Notes: generated by a model not told the origin, from the sequence alone. A DNA stretch of 37,663 bases from an uncultured Prevotella sp. (GCA_900315635.1 OMZV01000022.1:1-37663); one strand, 5' to 3'; counted from the stretch's first letter, positions 25,605 to 33,954 are shown. Numbers and translations: made by a program.

Positions 25605-26222
25605 CTACTTACACCAGAAGTCCGTCGTCTTCCTTTCCTCAATATACCCCTCGATATGGTCATTGATATTCACCGGACCGCATCCCGCAGGACATCCGGT
25701 GTAAAGCAGGTCGCCGGTCTTCAGCGTAAACCACCGGCTTATATAACTAATCGTCTCGTCGACAGAGTAGAACATGTCGGCATCGCAGCCTTCCTGCACC
25801 GTCTTTCCATTGATGTCGAGGCGGAAACGAAGTCTGCCCGGCTCCGGCAGTTTCTCCTTCGGAATCCACTCGCCTATCGCCGCCGAACCGTCGAAGCCCT
25901 TGCTGAGTTCCCACGGCAGCCCTTTCGCACGAAGCTTTGCCTGCAATTCACGTGCCGTGAAGTCTACTCCAACCGTCAGGGCGTCGTAATACCGATGGGC
26001 GAAGCGCACGGGAATGCTCTTGCCCAGGCGGCAGATGCGCACGACGAGTTCGCCTTCGTACTCTATCCGCCCCAAATCATCGGGGATAAAGAACGGTTTG
26101 CCATTCTTCAGTAATGCCGAGTCGGTCTTGCAAAAGATGACAGGCTCCTCCGGTTTATTAAACGTTCCGTGCAGCGATTTATTGTGCTGCGGATAGTTCA
26201 TTCCCAAGCAAAATATCTTCAT
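25605..26222 (-). CDS. Fumarylacetoacetate hydrolase (FAH) family protein
   Basis: The 205-residue protein has the FAH C-terminal fold. It starts MKIFCLGMNYPQHN, has the metal-binding Glu56-x-Glu58 (YEGELVV) and Asp87 (VGVDFTARELQ), then FDGSAAIGEW, and the late motifs DLLYTGCPAGCGPVN and GYIEERKT. Small FAH-family enzymes hydrolyse acylpyruvates such as fumarylpyruvate or decarboxylate oxaloacetate. Which reaction applies is unknown. A consensus promoter stands upstream, and the gene leads the porU-porV operon. From memory, a FAH gene also precedes porU in P. gingivalis, so the link is probably ancient, though its reason is obscure. Confidence 0.87.
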   Translation of the reverse strand: MKIFCLGMNYPQHNKSLHGTFNKPEEPVIFCKTDSALLKNGKPFFIPDDLGRIEYEGELVVRICRLGKSIPVRFAHRYYDALTVGVDFTARELQAKLRAKGLPWELSKGFDGSAAIGEWIPKEKLPEPGRLRFRLDINGKTVQEGCDADMFYSVDETISYISRWFTLKTGDLLYTGCPAGCGPVNINDHIEGYIEERKTTDFWCK

Positions 26223-26250
26223 ACTCTGTTATTTACACGATTATAACGCA

Positions 26251-26280
26251 CAAAGTTAGTGAAAACAGAGGAAATAACAA
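26251..26280 (-). promoter_or_regulatory. Promoter of the FAH-porU-porV operon
   Basis: On the minus strand TTG (26278-26280), 19 bases, then TAACTTTG (26251-26258) match the Bacteroidetes consensus. Transcription would begin near 26243, about 20 nt before the FAH start codon. No other clear promoter is seen between FAH and ispF, so the genes to 16863 are probably one unit. Confidence 0.7.
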
Positions 26281-26344
26281 AATGTGGCTGATTATTTTTC
26301 GAATTCCAAGGAATGCTCTTTTACAATGCTATTGATAATTAATT

Positions 26345-26527
26345 GTATTGTAAAAGGGTATCTATTAAGATAGAAAATAAATTATTTTTGATTTGTTTTT
26401 AAATTGAAAATAAAAGCTTTTTAATTTATTATTAAATAGTTTATAAATTAAAATAATTCGTAATTGGGTATCATTCGTAACTTAAAAGATAACCTCCTGC
26501 AATTCAAAAGGGCACGTACCGCAAGGC
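26345..26527. repeat. Element B: diverged second copy of the 22-bp-unit inverted element
   Basis: One clear left-arm unit is at 26345-26366. A 117-bp AT-rich core follows. Right-arm units are at 26484-26505 and 26506-26527, with a decayed third after them. Over 36 bp, 26349-26384 matches element A (12921-12956) at 29 positions. On the right, 26481-26515 matches 13031-13065 at 25 of 35, ending in an identical CAAAAGGGCAC. Layout, spacing class and consensus are those of element A, but no transposase gene is adjacent. It lies between the end of the DUF6850 gene and the FAH promoter. Confidence 0.7.
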
Positions 26528-26586
26528 AAACGAACACCAAACAGCATAGCCCCGGCAATCTCCGGTGTTTCCTCCGACCCACCGTA

Positions 26587-26609
26587 GGGACGCACTCAAG
26601 GTGCGCCCC
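26587..26609. repeat. Palindrome downstream of the DUF6850-like gene
   Basis: GGGACGCAC (26587-26595), a 5-base loop, then GTGCGCCCC (26601-26609) form a 9-bp stem with one G-U pair. It lies 50 bp past the stop codon of the DUF6850-like gene and may end or protect that mRNA, although no U-run follows. The GGGACGCAC palindrome looks like a dispersed repeat. Confidence 0.5.
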
Positions 26610-26660
26610 TGCAGTGGATTGCATGGAAATCGGGGAAATAAAAAGGCTCAAAACAATGAA

Positions 26661-28307
26661 TCAGAACCCATACTCGACGGTCAATCTTACTTCATTTCGG
26701 GCACTTCCTTCAAGGTAATCGATGCCGAAAGCCTTCTGAAGCGAGTAAGACGGATGGATTTTGAGGTAATGACCGGCACTCACAGGAACATAGACGTACA
26801 CACCGATGGCGGCATTCAGGCGTGTCGCCGTGGCATACTCATAGCTCCGGTCAAGCAGGACTGACGGGGTCTGCGGACGAGTCTGACCATCGGCTGGTGT
26901 GGCACAGTCGCCGTCAATAGCCTTGTCGCCGCCTCCGAAGAGCATTCCGAGCGACAAACTGCCACCGGCACGGACATCGCCTACCGGACGGACGTACTTT
27001 GCACGGGCACTGATTCCGAAGTCGTGGAGCTTCTGTTGGCGGTAGAACGGATAGAGCGAAGCTGTAGTGTTGCGGTAGGAATAGCCTGCATCGGCGAAGA
27101 AACTCCATGCCGTCGGCTGGTTACTGAGCATGTCATAGCCACGCTCCTCGCCCGTCGGGTCGTACTGATAGCTAAGCCGGACAGAGCCTTTCTGCCATCG
27201 TCCTGACTCACGGCTGCCATAATAATGGATGTCGGTGACGCCCGATTCGGATGTTTCCGAGCGGTAGACACGCTCACGGGTGGTTACTTTCTCATAGTCG
27301 ACATGCAGTTGCAGACCGTGAATCATATCTTTTTGTCGCCCGTGGAACTCCAGCCAAGAGTCATAGTTGAACCCGTCGCCGGAGTGGCGGGAGAACTGAA
27401 TCTGAGCCTGCGACTCCTCGCCGTAATGTCCGTGCCGGTGGTAATAGTCCAGTTGGTTGAGCCAAGTGGCACGTCCGAAGTCGATCTCTAGCTGCAATCC
27501 GGCGCCGTGACTTTCGTCGAGTAGTGGCTTTTCGAAGCTATCATCGGTATATCCGGTCTCGTCGGTGGTCTCCGTCCGTCCGAAATAAGCGCCACGGTCG
27601 ATAAGGTACTCATAGACTTTGTCCTGCCTTCCGGCTAGCCGGAAGGTCATATTCTCCATTGTCCGACGATAGGTATAGTTGAGTCCAAAGGCGAATCCGC
27701 CGCCAAGACGCCACATAAATCCCGGCGAAATGGTGAAGTCGAGGTAGTTGTCCTTCTGCCGAGGATCCTTTTGCTTGGCATAATTGGCGGCTGTGAAGTC
27801 GGCGCCGACGCCTAAGGTAAAGGCATTGGAGACGTTGTAGCTCAGAGCTCCCCATATATTATAGGTGTCGCTATTCTTGTTTCCACGGGTGGAGTCACTG
27901 GTTTCGGTGATGTTGAACGGGGCTTCCTGCGGGCGGAACCACACCGACCCGGCAGCGTTGCGTTTCTCGCCATGAATATAGGAGACGCCTCCTGCAAGCA
28001 CCGTCTGTCGGTTCAGACGGTAAGCGGCTTGTGCTCCGGCACCCATCTGATACTCAGTCTTTCCCTCATCGACGCTGTGGAACTTTCCCATTGATACTCC
28101 GGCGCCCAGCCATGTCTTGTTGGTCGATGGGATATAGTGGCTCAGAGTGTCGCTTCCGTCGGTAGTGTAAGTGGCGAGACCAGCCGCATTGCCGGTGTTG
28201 AGCCATAGTCTGTCCTGACCGAAAGCCGACAATGAGATGACGGCGGTTATGGCGAGGGCAAGCGTTCTGCCGGAATTTGTATGTAATTTGTTGATTGTTC
28301 TTAGCAT
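26661..28307 (-). CDS. DUF6850-like outer-membrane beta-barrel protein
   Basis: The 548-residue protein has a signal peptide (cleavage near SAFGQ-30) and then many alternating hydrophobic/polar strands with aromatic girdles (for example FGLNYTYRRTMENMTF, GSVRLSYQYDPTGEERGYDML, AAIGVYVYVPVSAGHYLKI). It ends in VRLTVEYGF, an outer-membrane insertion signature. I recognise the family only as a domain of unknown function. It begins 3 bp after the DUF4876 gene and closes an operon with a TonB-dependent receptor. The three proteins probably form one outer-membrane unit; the substrate is unknown. Confidence 0.7.
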   Translation of the reverse strand: MLRTINKLHTNSGRTLALAITAVISLSAFGQDRLWLNTGNAAGLATYTTDGSDTLSHYIPSTNKTWLGAGVSMGKFHSVDEGKTEYQMGAGAQAAYRLNRQTVLAGGVSYIHGEKRNAAGSVWFRPQEAPFNITETSDSTRGNKNSDTYNIWGALSYNVSNAFTLGVGADFTAANYAKQKDPRQKDNYLDFTISPGFMWRLGGGFAFGLNYTYRRTMENMTFRLAGRQDKVYEYLIDRGAYFGRTETTDETGYTDDSFEKPLLDESHGAGLQLEIDFGRATWLNQLDYYHRHGHYGEESQAQIQFSRHSGDGFNYDSWLEFHGRQKDMIHGLQLHVDYEKVTTRERVYRSETSESGVTDIHYYGSRESGRWQKGSVRLSYQYDPTGEERGYDMLSNQPTAWSFFADAGYSYRNTTASLYPFYRQQKLHDFGISARAKYVRPVGDVRAGGSLSLGMLFGGGDKAIDGDCATPADGQTRPQTPSVLLDRSYEYATATRLNAAIGVYVYVPVSAGHYLKIHPSYSLQKAFGIDYLEGSARNEVRLTVEYGF

Positions 28308-28310
28308 TGT

Positions 28311-29543
28311 TTACTTCTTTGTAGCCAACGACGCACGGTCGAGTTGTTCGAAATCGTTGGTCGAGTTGTTCGTATCAATGTAGACGGTATGTCCTGCCGA
28401 GGCGGTCGCCTGTGTGTCGGTTTTCCTCAGGAGGGCGTGTCCCTGGCGTGGGGTGTGCATTATGTAACCGGCATCGATGTCGGGAGTGAGGCGTTTCTCA
28501 TTGTAGGTTGACGTCGATGAATAGACTTCCACACCATCGAGGATGCAACGGCGAGGCACTTTCTTGCAGGTGTTTGCCACTGAGGCAACCCCTCCGTCAT
28601 AATAGATATTGTCGGCATTGGCACCGAATTCCTCCGGAGTTTCATTGTCGAGGGAGAATACGAAGATGGCTGGCGACGACGTGCTCAGCGGCCATGCGTC
28701 CTCGCCTTCGTCACCGAACTTCACCGCACGGAGGTAATGGGATGTCGGTATGAGCGATGACGGCGACGGATAGAACATCGTGCTGTTGTACCGGAGTGGG
28801 TCGTAAGTGCAATAATAGCTACTGTCGGCAAAGTTGATACTGTTGCTGTATGTGGCTGTATGGTCGACGGCTCCGTTGAGGGCGATGACCATTTGCTGGT
28901 AAGGCGCGAATGTCATGCCGCCCGGCAGATACCATATCGCACTGATGGCGGGTATGAAATCGGCGTCGGCATAGTTCAGCCGGCCGTCGGTACCATAGTT
29001 GTTGTTTATGCCATAAGCATTGAACGGGGTGGTTATTCCTATACAGAGATTCGACAGGGTGACGGTCTGCGGACAGTTATTATATAATATAATGTATTTG
29101 TCGCGCTGGAAAGTTCCACTGCCATCGTCACGCCGACAGCCTCCAACATATATCTCCTTGATAATTATCGTGCCCGACTCGGTGACGCTGACGTTTATCT
29201 TCGACGTGACGTCGGAATTGACGATGATGTTGCTTGTGACGCCGTTGTAGACGAGGGAGCGGGCATCGCGGACTTCACTCTTCGATGCCGTTGCCTGATA
29301 AATGTCGTCGGGAAGATGGAAGTTGGCTGTTCCGTTGGCATCGGTTGTCTGCCGGTAAACGGAGCCGTGGCTATCGGTCATGCTGACGGCAAAGCCTTCC
29401 CGGGCTATGGGCGTGCCCGTTGAGTCGACTATTGTCACGCCGACTGAATGGGTGGTATAGCTCAGGTCGTCGTCGGAACATGCCGAAAGGGTGACAGTAA
29501 GGACTGCCACAAGGGTGTATATTATAATAATGTAGTGTTTCAT
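28311..29543 (-). CDS. DUF4876-like surface lipoprotein
   Basis: The 410-residue lipoprotein has its lipobox Cys at residue 22 (LSAC) followed by SDDDLS, an acidic surface-export signal. The N-terminal domain (about 30-130) is a carboxypeptidase-regulatory-like beta-sandwich: VGVTIVDSTGTPIAREGFAV, TTDANGTANFHLPDDIYQAT. The main domain starts IIIKEIYVGGCRRDDGSGTFQRDKYIILYNNC, the opening I associate with DUF4876, and contains a late ILDGVEVY. Its start codon overlaps the stop of the TonB receptor gene (ATGA), so the two are translationally coupled. A likely role is a surface cap or binding partner for the receptor, as SusD is for SusC, but this is inference. Confidence 0.72.
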   Translation of the reverse strand: MKHYIIIIYTLVAVLTVTLSACSDDDLSYTTHSVGVTIVDSTGTPIAREGFAVSMTDSHGSVYRQTTDANGTANFHLPDDIYQATASKSEVRDARSLVYNGVTSNIIVNSDVTSKINVSVTESGTIIIKEIYVGGCRRDDGSGTFQRDKYIILYNNCPQTVTLSNLCIGITTPFNAYGINNNYGTDGRLNYADADFIPAISAIWYLPGGMTFAPYQQMVIALNGAVDHTATYSNSINFADSSYYCTYDPLRYNSTMFYPSPSSLIPTSHYLRAVKFGDEGEDAWPLSTSSPAIFVFSLDNETPEEFGANADNIYYDGGVASVANTCKKVPRRCILDGVEVYSSTSTYNEKRLTPDIDAGYIMHTPRQGHALLRKTDTQATASAGHTVYIDTNNSTNDFEQLDRASLATKK

Positions 29544-32506
29544 ATTTTGATTCTAACGCTCAGTCCGTAGTAGAACGGGGTTATGTATCCTGTGTTATAG
29601 ATGGTTGTCCGGAGCCCGGTCCGCGAGTGCTTGACCTTCTGAAGGCTGTTCAGGAAGTTGTTGGCAAGGAACGAAACGCTGACGTGGCGCCCTATTTCCT
29701 TGGTCACATTGAGGTTGGCTGAGAAGTAAGCCGATATTCTGTCGGGGTTGAAAAGGTAGCTGTAGTTGGTCTTAACGACAAGATGGGCAAGGTCGTTATA
29801 GAGTTGCTGGTCGTTGTCGCGTGCCCAAAGGAACTTCTCGGCAAACGGGATCCGCTCCGAAGGGTTGTCCCATGTGGAGTAATATTCCGGGTAAACGGCT
29901 ACATAATGGTCGCGGACACTGCCGTTGTAAGGTGTTCCGAAGTAGTCGCCTGCATCGTCGAGAACCACGCCACGGGTCTCGCCGGAGAGTCCTTCGCTCA
30001 GACTGCGGCGGTAGTCGAAGAGTGAGCTTTCGAGCCTCATGGCTATGATGAGCCTTACCTTTGGGATATGGGTGGTGATGGTAAGGTTGAGGTTTGCCTG
30101 ATTGGAGAGGCTTCCGTTGGACGCGGTTGCGTAAGCGGCGGTACCTGTTCCATAGACGTTGGAGCCGTCATAATAGCCTATATACTGGTAGGGCTGTCCG
30201 TCGGAGCTCTGTTGTGAACTCTCGGGAAGCGACGCTATGAGTGAATGCTCGACGCCATGATAATGGTAGTAGTTCCCGTCAAGCTTGAAGGATGTATTGA
30301 TGCTGCGTATCGGTTTGAAGTCGATGGAGTAGTCTATGCCGCTCCGGTATATCGGGGAACCGTTGGTATACTGCACGTTCTGGTTGTAGGTATGGCGCTG
30401 AAGGCCATCAAGCCGGATGGAATTGCCGGTTCGTGAGTCGGTGACAGTTACTATTCCGGTATTCCGGTCGATACCGTAAGTGCGGTTATCGAAGGGTATT
30501 GCGAGTCCGTCGAGAGCCTGCTGGCCTGTGAAAAAGTAGCTGTATGGCCGGAAGACGGTGGTGGCAATGTAAGGATCGAGGGTCTTCGTGAAGAAAGCCG
30601 AGACGGAGATGTCGGCAATGGACGTGCGGAGCTCGCCGCCAACTTCCCACTGACGGGTAGATTGCCACTTTAGGCCGGGGTTGTAAAGTGCCTTAGACGG
30701 GACTATGTTATAGGCATAGAAAGCCCGTCCGTCGGCTGTTGTGGCTGGGGCGAAAGCCAGTCGGTCGGTATATGAAGGACTTGGATAAAGGACTTCGAAT
30801 GACGGGAGCTTGACAGCTTTACCCCATCCACCATAGAAGCTAAGACCGTTGACGAAGCCGGGGGCATTGCTGAACGCTGTCCATTTGGCATTGAAACGGG
30901 GCGAGAGACTGCTTACGGTGCCATAATCGGAGTTATCGATTACGGTCAGGTCTTCACGCAGTCCGGCTGTCAGACGGAGCATTCCACCGTTCTGAGTAAG
31001 CGGAATTCTGACTCTGTCTTCGGCATAGAAAGCCCAGTTGTTCATTGCAGGAAGGTCGTCATAGCGGTACTCACGCCATGAAGGAGCCAGGCGGAGGTCG
31101 TCATAGTAGACTCCCCTGCCCTCATTCTTGCTGCCCATTAGCTCGGCTCCGGCAAGCAAACGGTTCTCGCCATTGGTTCCGAAACGGACTACATGGTCGG
31201 CTTTGAGCTTCAGGGAATAGCTTATCGGTTTGCTGTCGCGATAGCTTTTGACATACCAATAACCGGTGGGTCCCATGATAACCGGCGCTGGCGGGTCGGT
31301 ATCATAGTCGGTGGCGATGAAGTAGCCTTGCTCTCTTCCGTGGAGATAAGGCTGTGCCGTACTGCTGCTTGTATTGGTATTTGATGTTGATTTGCGGTCG
31401 CTATAGGTGAAAGAGCCGATGAGTTGGACGCTGTTGAGCCATGAGCGGGACAGTTGCCAGTTCATGTCGGCATGGACTCCGAGGGTGTAGTCACGCTGTT
31501 TCCGATATGCTCCTGAGAATGCATCGGGGTCGGCTTCGGAGTTATAACCGCCATAGTTGCCATTCAATCCGACATTGAAATAAAGTGGAGAAGAGGCAAG
31601 ATGGGCTGTCTGACGGTAGTTAAGTGAGAGGGTGTTGCGCTGATATGAGGTATGAGGTGAGGTCTGGTCGCTGAACGAGCGGGTGTGTTCTATCGATGTG
31701 TTGAGCACTCCGTTGCTCAGTCCGAAACCCTTGCTTGCACCTATTTGGCGGGTGTATTGATTGACGGCAAGGCTGATATTCCACGGTGCCCTGCCCCGGC
31801 GGGTCTTTACTTTGACGATTCCGTTGCTTAAGTCTCCGTACTCAACTGACGGGATTCCGGTGACAATCTCGACTGATTCGATGTCGGTTGAAGCGATATT
31901 GCGGGTACTTGCGCTTTGAGTCTCACCCATAGCGGCATTGTTTTGAAGGCGGACTCCATCCATCTCGATAGCCGTTCCGAATGAAGCGTTGCCCTTTTCT
32001 GCCTCTCCGCTATGCAGGGAAAGACGGGTGTCGTTCATCAAACTGGAGTTAACGCTCTTGCCGCCGGGCAACAGTGTGGCTATATCGCTGAGGTTAAGTA
32101 TCTGTTGGTTGTCGAGGGCGGCACGGTCGATAAGGTATGACGTGGTGTTGTCCTCGGTCTTGCGGGTTGCCGTTACGGTTACGTTCTGCAGCTGAAGACC
32201 TGCTTCACGGAGGTCAATCTTCACCTGATGGGCTGTCGATGCGTCGACGGTCAACAGTTTCTTTTCGTATCCGAGGCACTCAACCCGAAGCGAGGCGTCC
32301 TTGCTTTTCAGTCCGGCAAGGGTGAAATGACCGTTTCGGTCGGTCATCGCCATGCGGGTGTTGTCGGACAAATAAACTATAGCTTGCTCTATCGGTTCAC
32401 CGCTGTCATGGTCGACAACAGTGCCGGAAACAGAAAGAGTTTGCTGAGCATGCACCGAAGTGCAACCCAGCATGATGATAATCATTATTGCGAGAATTCT
32501 TCTCAC
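29540..32506 (-). CDS. TonB-dependent outer-membrane receptor
   Basis: The 988-residue protein has a signal peptide ending near VHAQ-21, then a carboxypeptidase-regulatory-like domain (VSGTVVDHDSGEPIEQAIVYLSD, LGYEKKLLTVDAS; about 25-105). A plug follows with NVTVTATRKTEDNTT, LLPGGKSVNSSL, EMDGVRLQNNAAMG and SVEIVTGIPSVEYGDLSNGIVKVKTRRG. A barrel completes it to residue 988. It is not SusC-type: the GEVVVIGYG segment is absent and the plug differs, so the cargo is more likely a metal complex, cofactor or peptide than a glycan. Its 5' side is filled by a 22-bp tandem array. Its 3' end overlaps the DUF4876 start. Confidence 0.88.
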   Translation of the reverse strand: MRRILAIMIIIMLGCTSVHAQQTLSVSGTVVDHDSGEPIEQAIVYLSDNTRMAMTDRNGHFTLAGLKSKDASLRVECLGYEKKLLTVDASTAHQVKIDLREAGLQLQNVTVTATRKTEDNTTSYLIDRAALDNQQILNLSDIATLLPGGKSVNSSLMNDTRLSLHSGEAEKGNASFGTAIEMDGVRLQNNAAMGETQSASTRNIASTDIESVEIVTGIPSVEYGDLSNGIVKVKTRRGRAPWNISLAVNQYTRQIGASKGFGLSNGVLNTSIEHTRSFSDQTSPHTSYQRNTLSLNYRQTAHLASSPLYFNVGLNGNYGGYNSEADPDAFSGAYRKQRDYTLGVHADMNWQLSRSWLNSVQLIGSFTYSDRKSTSNTNTSSSTAQPYLHGREQGYFIATDYDTDPPAPVIMGPTGYWYVKSYRDSKPISYSLKLKADHVVRFGTNGENRLLAGAELMGSKNEGRGVYYDDLRLAPSWREYRYDDLPAMNNWAFYAEDRVRIPLTQNGGMLRLTAGLREDLTVIDNSDYGTVSSLSPRFNAKWTAFSNAPGFVNGLSFYGGWGKAVKLPSFEVLYPSPSYTDRLAFAPATTADGRAFYAYNIVPSKALYNPGLKWQSTRQWEVGGELRTSIADISVSAFFTKTLDPYIATTVFRPYSYFFTGQQALDGLAIPFDNRTYGIDRNTGIVTVTDSRTGNSIRLDGLQRHTYNQNVQYTNGSPIYRSGIDYSIDFKPIRSINTSFKLDGNYYHYHGVEHSLIASLPESSQQSSDGQPYQYIGYYDGSNVYGTGTAAYATASNGSLSNQANLNLTITTHIPKVRLIIAMRLESSLFDYRRSLSEGLSGETRGVVLDDAGDYFGTPYNGSVRDHYVAVYPEYYSTWDNPSERIPFAEKFLWARDNDQQLYNDLAHLVVKTNYSYLFNPDRISAYFSANLNVTKEIGRHVSVSFLANNFLNSLQKVKHSRTGLRTTIYNTGYITPFYYGLSVRIKI

Positions 32507-32512
32507 GTTGAA

Positions 32513-32666
32513 GGGAATATAAGATTTACTTTATGAGAATATAAATTTAACCCTAAGAGAGTACATGATTTACTCCAAGAGAATACATGATTTACTCCAA
32601 GAGAATACATGATTTACTCCAAGAGAATACATGATTTACTCCAAGAGAATATAACTTTTACTTAAT
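32513..32666. repeat. Seven-unit 22-bp tandem array
   Basis: Seven head-to-tail 22-bp units run at 32513, 32535, 32557, 32579, 32601, 32623 and 32645. Units 4 to 6 (32579-32644) are identical, unit 3 differs by one base, and the outer units are decayed. On the minus strand, the coding direction, each of the four good units reads GGAG, six bases, ATG. The array occupies the whole gap between the 227-residue gene (covering its stop codon) and the TonB receptor, ending 6 bp from the receptor start codon. There are no spacers, so it is not a CRISPR array. Confidence 0.92.
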
Positions 32667-33341
32667 AAGTTTCAGACGAGCGCCGCTGATGTAGTCGAGA
32701 GTCTGCAAAGGAGCGTTCTCCGTTGCGGTCTCACCATCATAGACACAAAGGTCAAGCAGGGCTGTACGATCGGCAGGACGGATGGCTGATGGCAATTCGC
32801 TTGTGATGTTGCTGGCAGCTGTGAAGTTCCAATTGTACTCACCGCTAACCCACTTTTCGTTGACGGTATCCTCTAAACGGAGGAACAGTTTGTAGCCCTG
32901 GGCGAAGTCACCGACCGGCTGGTTGTCGACAACAAGAGACAAAGTGCCTGTTCCGGCAGCCTCATCGTAAGTGAAATTCAGCTTGAAGTCGATGTCGTAA
33001 GTTGATGAAGAACCTACTACGAAGCCAGGAGCATGAACGTTGAGGACTGTTCCGTAATCGGCAGAAGACTTGTCAGGAAGGGATACAACGAGGTCCTTAA
33101 CCTGAATGTTGTTGTCGAAGTCGGCGTAAGTCATAGTCCAGTTGCCGGCGCACTGCTCGTAAACGGTCTTGTCGCCCTGCGGAGTCTGTGCCTCAGCGAA
33201 CGTCACGGAAATGACTGAATCGGCCGGAATGACGACGGTTGTACCATCTACCTTTGTGATGGTCATATTATAGGCAGTCTGTGCCTGAGATGTTGTTGCC
33301 AGTCCAATGACGGCAGCGAAAAGGAGTGTTATTTTCTTCAT
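32658..33341 (-). CDS. Exported protein of unknown function
   Basis: The 227-residue protein has a clear signal peptide (MKKITLLFAAVIGLATTSQAQ, cleaved near residue 21). The segment MTITKVDGTTVVIPADSVISVTFAE that follows is common at the start of secreted Bacteroidales proteins. The rest is beta-rich (NWTMTYADFDNNIQ, YDIDFKLNFTYDEAAGTGTLSLVV, GYKLFLRLEDTVNEKWVSG), perhaps a lipocalin-like or jelly-roll fold. No lipobox and no T9SS tail were seen, so it should be periplasmic or loosely attached. It lies 20 bp after the T9SS-tailed gene and upstream of the TonB receptor, probably in one operon. Confidence 0.7.
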   Translation of the reverse strand: MKKITLLFAAVIGLATTSQAQTAYNMTITKVDGTTVVIPADSVISVTFAEAQTPQGDKTVYEQCAGNWTMTYADFDNNIQVKDLVVSLPDKSSADYGTVLNVHAPGFVVGSSSTYDIDFKLNFTYDEAAGTGTLSLVVDNQPVGDFAQGYKLFLRLEDTVNEKWVSGEYNWNFTAASNITSELPSAIRPADRTALLDLCVYDGETATENAPLQTLDYISGARLKLIK

Positions 33342-33361
33342 GATGATTTTCTGTGTGTAGA

Positions 33362-33841
33362 TTAGAATTTAAATTTATAACTGCCGGTGGCTGTCTTGAC
33401 GATATAAAGTCCATGACCGAAGGCATTGAGGTCGATGACAGCACTGCCATTAGAAGAAGACCGGACGTTGGCGATGACCTTTCCGTCGACTGTTGCGACG
33501 ATGATTGGGCTCGAAGCGCGGAGTCCGTCGAACTTAACGACACCACCACGGAAACTGTGTGCAGCTGTAGATTTGCCGTTTACATTGTTAATACTTGTTG
33601 CGTCGGCAGTAAGGAAATGGTACATCTTAACCTCCGACAGGGCAACCCTTACTTCCCGGGTTGCGTCGGCAATGACAAGCGAATCGTGGCTTGTCGAGAC
33701 AACGGGCGACTTACCCAGCTCGAATTGAGCCGTTTCTCCACTGTTCTGCACTAGTTCGAGCGTAGTGACATTACCGGCAATGGCACTGAAACTGACAAAT
33801 GAAAGCGCAAGCAGGAGCATACCCTTTAAATGGAATCTCAT
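33362..33841 (-). CDS. Small exported protein with a T9SS-type C-terminal sorting domain
   Basis: The 159-residue protein has a signal peptide ending near SAIA-22. It has a short middle part (FELGKSPVVSTSHDSLVIADATREVRVALSEVKMYHF) and a C-terminal region with the layout of type A sorting domains: GKVIANVRSSSNGSAVIDLNAFGHGLYIVKTATGSYKFKF, where G-LYIVK-T and the final YKFKF are typical. PorU and PorV for such cargo are encoded about 8 kb away. About half of the protein is the sorting domain, so the mature part would be very small. It is the first gene behind the promoter at 33906-33936 and leads the TonB operon. Confidence 0.65.
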   Translation of the reverse strand: MRFHLKGMLLLALSFVSFSAIAGNVTTLELVQNSGETAQFELGKSPVVSTSHDSLVIADATREVRVALSEVKMYHFLTADATSINNVNGKSTAAHSFRGGVVKFDGLRASSPIIVATVDGKVIANVRSSSNGSAVIDLNAFGHGLYIVKTATGSYKFKF

Positions 33842-33905
33842 GTCTGTTGAATTAAAATTAAATGTTTTGATTTGCTATAAGAATCGTGTTATCTGAATGC
33901 GGTTG

Positions 33906-33936
33906 CAAAATTACAAATAAATAAAAGGCAAAACAA
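33906..33936 (-). promoter_or_regulatory. Promoter of the T9SS-tailed protein/TonB receptor operon
   Basis: On the minus strand TTG (33934-33936), 20 bases, then TAATTTTG (33906-33913) match the Bacteroidetes consensus. Transcription would start near 33899, giving a leader of about 58 nt. The -33 end overlaps the palindrome at 33935-33954. Confidence 0.6.
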
Positions 33937-33954
33937 TACCTACAAGTAGGTATT
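33935..33954. promoter_or_regulatory. Perfect palindromic operator candidate
   Basis: AATACCTAC, AA, GTAGGTATT: two perfect 9-bp half-sites with a 2-bp spacer. It covers the upstream edge of the -33 element of the adjacent promoter, the place where a dimeric repressor would block RNA polymerase. The half-site form is most like TetR-family operators, though DtxR-type regulators cannot be excluded. Confidence 0.55.

Noticed and set aside
29540-32506. Reading the TonB receptor as a third SusC
   Set aside because: It lacks the GEVVVIGYG segment and a SusD partner; its neighbour is a DUF4876-like lipoprotein.
32513-32666. Possible CRISPR array
   Set aside because: The 22-bp units are contiguous with no spacers, and no cas genes are present; it is a simple tandem array.
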